DNA of 16,278 nucleotides. Origin: Prevotella sp. UBA1378 (GTDB lineage Bacteria; Bacteroidota; Bacteroidia; Bacteroidales; Bacteroidaceae). The number at the start of each line of letters is the position of its first letter. The stretch's first letter is position 1. Below are positions 13,311 through 16,278 of the stretch, in pieces. A model generated the notes under the pieces. It was not told the DNA's origin. It made no database searches and saw only the letters and a list, made by a program, of their open reading frames with translations. The position numbers and the translations under genes were made by a program. The stretch covers positions 1 through 16,278 of the forward strand of contig DBRC01000032.1 of assembly GCA_002305505.1 (NCBI GenBank). Direction: 5' to 3'.

Positions 13311-16022
13311 TTATCTCACCACTTTCTTTACCGTTTTCCTGCCGTTATCCGTTTGCTGCACGATGCGCAGGCCGCGGCTTCCCGGGCGCGGGCTGCGCCC
13401 CGACAGGTCGTACTCGCGCCCCGTTGCCCCCGCGGCACTTGCCGCCGTTCCGATGCTGTTCGTCAGGTCCTGCATCACGGCCTGCAGCTCGGCGGCATCG
13501 AGCGCATAGTTATAGATACGCACGTCGTCGAGGTATCCGCTGAAGTACGGGTCGGCTGCAAACTGGCTGCGCCCCAGGTAGTTGAGCACGGGCCTGATGT
13601 CGGCCGGGCTGATGGTGATGGCACTGCTTTCGGCCACGGCCTCGCCGTCTATGTAGATGGCGGTGCGCCCGTGTGCCATGCTCACCGCCACGTGCTTCCA
13701 TGTGCCCGTAGGCAGCTGGGTGGGGCAGTCGAGCGTTTGTTCCCCGCCGCCGTTCTTGATGGCGAAGCGCATTGCGCTGCCGTTGCCCGGTGTCAGGAAC
13801 AAGTAGCTGTCCGTACCGTTTCCGAAGTCGAATATCCGTTGCCACGCATTCGCCGCGCTGCTCCATTTCACCCACATGGCAACGGTCAGCTCGCCGGTCG
13901 AGGCGATGGCGTACGGCAACTGCACATAGCTCTTCGCCCCGCCGAGCAGCAATGCCTTCTCGCCCGACTTCGCCGCGGCCGAGTAGATGGGCGTACCGTA
14001 TATGGCGGCGTCCATCCGGTTCGCGGTGCCGTCGGCCAGGTCGCCGTCCATTTGCCATTGGGCAATCATGGCGCGGCTTCCGCCCGCCGTGGCGGCGGCC
14101 TCGCCCGAGCAGGCCGACTGGTTGTCCGAGCGGTCGATGGCCTTTATCTTATAGCGGTAGGCCTGTCCCGGCATGCAGGTATTGTCAACGAAGTGCGTGC
14201 CCTTCACCTTGCGGGCTATGGTGTTCCAGTTGTCCGTGCCCTCTTCGGCCCTCAGCACCATGTATCCGTCGAGGTCGGCCTCCGTGTTGTCCTGCCATTC
14301 CAAGCGCACCGCCGCCGTCAGGGCCTTGGCCACCGGTGTTGCGGGCTGTGCCGGCGCCACCGTTTCGCATTCGGCGTCCGTCGGTATGATGCGCCACAGC
14401 TGCCGGTCGCGGTTGGCCTCAATGAGCAGCCCGTATTGCAGGATGTTGATGCCGTTGCCCTTGCTTTTCGACTGCAGCGTAAGGTAATGGCCGCTTTCGC
14501 GGTTGCGTATGTAATAATATCCGTCGCCGGCATACTGCAGGTACCACTGTTCGTTGCTCGAGGCCACCTCGTTGGGCCATGCGATGACGTTCACCGCCTG
14601 CAGCGTGGAGAAGTTGAGCACGTCCATGTGTTTGTTCCTGTCCACATTTATTATATTGTAGAAGCTGTAGTCGCCGCCGATGCGCGGGTCTACCGGGGTG
14701 ATGCGCCAGTGCTGCACGCCCTCCCCCGTGTCTTTCATCTGGGCGATGTTCTCGTTGCCGTCGGAGGTCCCGTATATGGCTGCCAGCTGCTGGGTGGCTT
14801 TGTTCATTATCTTGTACGTGCCGTCGATGCGCGCCGGCGCCACGTCCTCGCCCCATGTCACGTCGATGACACATTCGGCGTTCGTCTGCCCGTTCTGGTA
14901 GCTGCCCTTAGCTCCGCCCGGCACCTCCACCCGCAATTCGCGCAGCGGCCCCCGCCCGTCGTAATACACGGCATGGTCGGTGGAGACAAACTGGAACGAC
15001 GAAGTTACGGCCTGCCGCTCCGAGGAGCCTATGAACGCCTTCACCTGCCCCGTTTCGTCGTCGCGGTAGACCGATGCCGCCGTCCATGCGCTGCGGTTCT
15101 CCCCGTAGCCTATGCGCGAGCCGTGGTTGCTGATGTGGCAGAACTCGCCCCGTGCGCGGCTGTCGAAGCCCCACCACACGGCCGCCTGCAGCCCGTACTC
15201 GGCTCCCACCATGGCCTCGCCCACGTTGTGCAGCTCGTCGGCGTATGCATAGTTGCCGTCGGCCGCCACCTGCCTGAAGAAGCCTGCGTAGGTATCAAAC
15301 GTTCCGGCCAGCTGGTGGGTATTGCCCCATGCCACGTAGGGCTTCACCGCCTCGTACCACGACAGCGCCTCGTCGCAGTTGAGCGTGTTCCCGGCCGTGA
15401 TGGCGATGTCCTTGAAGCGCGGGTAGCCCTCCTTCAGCAGCCGGGCGATGTCCTTGAAGTCGGCCTTCGACCCCTGCCCCCAACCGTAGTCGGGCTCGTT
15501 GAACGGCGACACCGCCACCACGCGGTTCTTGGGGTAGTTGGCCTGTATCCATTTCACGGTGGCGTTGATCAGGCTTGCCCACCGCGCGGCATTGGCCTTG
15601 CCGCTGCTCCCGTACCAGCTGTCGATGCCCGCCTCTTGGTCTTCGTTCAGCACAATTTCCACGTTGTCGCCTGCCAGCCGGGCCAGCTGCATCCGCTGGT
15701 TCAGGCGGGTAATCTGCTTGTTGGTGAGCACCGAGTCGTTAACCAGCGGCTCTGTGGTCTGGAAACTGCCCCTCACCAGCGACAGGTTTCCCTTCCCGAT
15801 GTGGTTGATACCCTTGCGCATGTTCTGTTCGCTGTCCCATGCCACGTCCATTCCCCAGCGTATAGGCAGCTTCTTGCCCGCGTCGCTGATGGCGAACGGT
15901 ATGGTTACGTCGGCCTTATCGGCCGGCTCGAGGTAGATGCTCGATGTGTTACGGCCGTCGGCCGCCGCTGCCTGCACACACAGCAATGCTGCTATCAGCA
16001 AGGTTATCTTTGTCAGTTTCAT
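13311..16022 (-). CDS. Exported multidomain glycoside hydrolase (barrel, ricin-like, FN3, LamG, C-terminal tail)
   Basis: A 903-residue exported enzyme with a signal peptide (about 1-21). Residues about 40-315 look like a clan GH-A TIM barrel: WGMDVAWDSEQN (56-67), SPFNEPDYGWGQG (172-184) with Glu176 in NEP as probable acid/base, GNTHQLAG (233-240), and ADELHNVGEAMVGAEYG (261-277), where one of Glu263, Glu269 or Glu275 is the likely nucleophile. Residues 316-375 look like the beta domain that often packs on such barrels. A ricin-type beta-trefoil follows at about 400-547, with QxW-like signatures QHW, EQW and QLW. A fibronectin type III domain lies at about 558-645 and a LamG/concanavalin-like domain at about 650-850. 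The end (869-903) is the tail shared with the plus-strand exported proteins (YDLSGR, RGLRIV, basic end). I could not assign a CAZy family or substrate. It has its own long leader; the YitT gene starts 49 bp downstream of its stop codon. Confidence 0.85.
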   Translation of the reverse strand: MKLTKITLLIAALLCVQAAAADGRNTSSIYLEPADKADVTIPFAISDAGKKLPIRWGMDVAWDSEQNMRKGINHIGKGNLSLVRGSFQTTEPLVNDSVLTNKQITRLNQRMQLARLAGDNVEIVLNEDQEAGIDSWYGSSGKANAARWASLINATVKWIQANYPKNRVVAVSPFNEPDYGWGQGSKADFKDIARLLKEGYPRFKDIAITAGNTLNCDEALSWYEAVKPYVAWGNTHQLAGTFDTYAGFFRQVAADGNYAYADELHNVGEAMVGAEYGLQAAVWWGFDSRARGEFCHISNHGSRIGYGENRSAWTAASVYRDDETGQVKAFIGSSERQAVTSSFQFVSTDHAVYYDGRGPLRELRVEVPGGAKGSYQNGQTNAECVIDVTWGEDVAPARIDGTYKIMNKATQQLAAIYGTSDGNENIAQMKDTGEGVQHWRITPVDPRIGGDYSFYNIINVDRNKHMDVLNFSTLQAVNVIAWPNEVASSNEQWYLQYAGDGYYYIRNRESGHYLTLQSKSKGNGINILQYGLLIEANRDRQLWRIIPTDAECETVAPAQPATPVAKALTAAVRLEWQDNTEADLDGYMVLRAEEGTDNWNTIARKVKGTHFVDNTCMPGQAYRYKIKAIDRSDNQSACSGEAAATAGGSRAMIAQWQMDGDLADGTANRMDAAIYGTPIYSAAAKSGEKALLLGGAKSYVQLPYAIASTGELTVAMWVKWSSAANAWQRIFDFGNGTDSYLFLTPGNGSAMRFAIKNGGGEQTLDCPTQLPTGTWKHVAVSMAHGRTAIYIDGEAVAESSAITISPADIRPVLNYLGRSQFAADPYFSGYLDDVRIYNYALDAAELQAVMQDLTNSIGTAASAAGATGREYDLSGRSPRPGSRGLRIVQQTDNGRKTVKKVVR

Positions 16023-16102
16023 ACGTTAAAATTAAAATTGTTCATACTCCAGTAATCATTCCTTGCCTACGCCATGGAAGGTGTAAAAGCGCTAACGTTT
16101 CT

Positions 16103-16123
16103 GCCAACTGCATGCAAGTTGGC
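16103..16123 (-). promoter_or_regulatory. Inverted repeat in the hydrolase leader
   Basis: GCCAACT (16103-16109) and AGTTGGC (16117-16123) are perfect 7-bp arms around GCATGCA, itself containing the palindrome GCATGC. The repeat lies 81-101 bases upstream of the hydrolase ATG and just downstream of a -7-like box. It could be a leader hairpin or an operator. Arms of this length are only mildly unlikely by chance. Confidence 0.35.
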
Positions 16124-16134
16124 GCTCTTGCCTG

Positions 16135-16142
16135 CAAATTTA
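16135..16142 (-). promoter_or_regulatory. Candidate -7 box of the multidomain hydrolase gene
   Basis: The minus strand reads TAAATTTG, matching TAnnTTTG, but it lies 113 bases from the ATG, against 18-27 for the other boxes in the window. No well-placed TTTG -33 element is seen. If used, it gives a leader of about 100 bases containing the 16103-16123 inverted repeat. No better match occurs closer to the gene. Confidence 0.4.
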
Positions 16143-16223
16143 CGGTATTTTTCTTAAAACACCATGCAATCCGGCCGGAATTATAAGCACTGCGCCGCAC
16201 TCGCCAGAGCCCTGCCGCGTGCA

Positions 16224-16257
16224 TAGCAACCGGAGGCATAAGGGAAAGCGGTTGCTA
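16224..16257. repeat. 9-bp inverted repeat near the right edge
   Basis: TAGCAACCG (16224-16232) and CGGTTGCTA (16249-16257) are perfect 9-bp arms around a 16-base purine-rich spacer. It has no U run on either side. It could be the terminator of a gene beyond the right edge or an upstream regulatory site for the hydrolase. Positions 16023-16278 otherwise hold no supported gene. Confidence 0.35.
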
Positions 16258-16278
16258 ACGTATTGAAATCGTACAAGC

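Noticed and set aside
13275..16055. A 926-residue open frame on the plus strand opposite the multidomain hydrolase
   Set aside because: It mirrors the codon phase of the GC-rich hydrolase gene. The translation is rich in Arg, His, Val and Ala with no recognisable domain, while the minus-strand frame has a signal peptide and clear domains.
16042..16239. Small open frames on both strands to the right of the hydrolase gene
   Set aside because: They overlap each other and the promoter region, and have no recognisable sequence or conserved start context.

Overview
The window looks like a chromosomal segment of a fairly GC-rich member of the Bacteroidales. Three things support this: protein families typical of that order (BspA-type leucine-rich repeats, a PKD adhesin, an exported GH43-like enzyme, a TGS-domain nucleoside kinase), AT-rich gene leaders without strong Shine-Dalgarno sequences, and good matches to the Bacteroidetes -7 promoter box TAnnTTTG just upstream of several genes. 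The genus cannot be fixed from the sequence. No rRNA, tRNA, CRISPR array, transposase or phage gene was seen.

Layout. (A) 119-5449, minus strand: a four-gene run transcribed leftwards from a TATCTTTG box at 5478-5471. It holds an exported GH43-like hydrolase, a C_GCAxxG_C_C cysteine-motif protein (overlapping the first gene by 17 bp), an OPT-family transporter and a TGS/uridine-kinase-like nucleoside kinase. (B) 5450-5706: a divergent promoter region with a second, identical -7 box for the plus strand and several small inverted repeats. (C) 5707-10256, plus strand: three exported proteins. They are a BspA-type LRR protein, a small beta-rich protein that is a free-standing relative of the LRR protein's C-terminal module, and a jelly-roll/PKD adhesin. 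All three end in a related ~33-residue tail. (D) 10259-13261, minus strand: a MalY/PatB-type C-S lyase/aminotransferase, a DUF3737 beta-helix protein and a YitT-family membrane protein. They are tightly spaced and probably expressed from a TAACTTTG box at 13287-13280. (E) 13311-16022, minus strand: a 903-residue exported multidomain glycoside hydrolase (barrel, ricin-like trefoil, FN3, LamG) ending in the same tail as the block C proteins. (F) 16023-16278: its long leader, with inverted repeats and no gene.

How it fits together. Blocks A and E each contain an exported glycan-directed enzyme, and block C is a surface or secreted adhesin set. Four exported products carry a common C-terminal tail, which suggests one export or anchoring route. 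Cytoplasmic and inner-membrane functions (transporter, nucleoside kinase, C-S lyase, YitT) lie between these secreted systems.

The most interesting points are the module shared by neighbouring genes 5707-7635 and 7753-8349, the tail family, a strong hairpin that probably terminates block C but lies inside the coding sequence of the convergent aminotransferase, and a multidomain hydrolase that I could not place in a named family.
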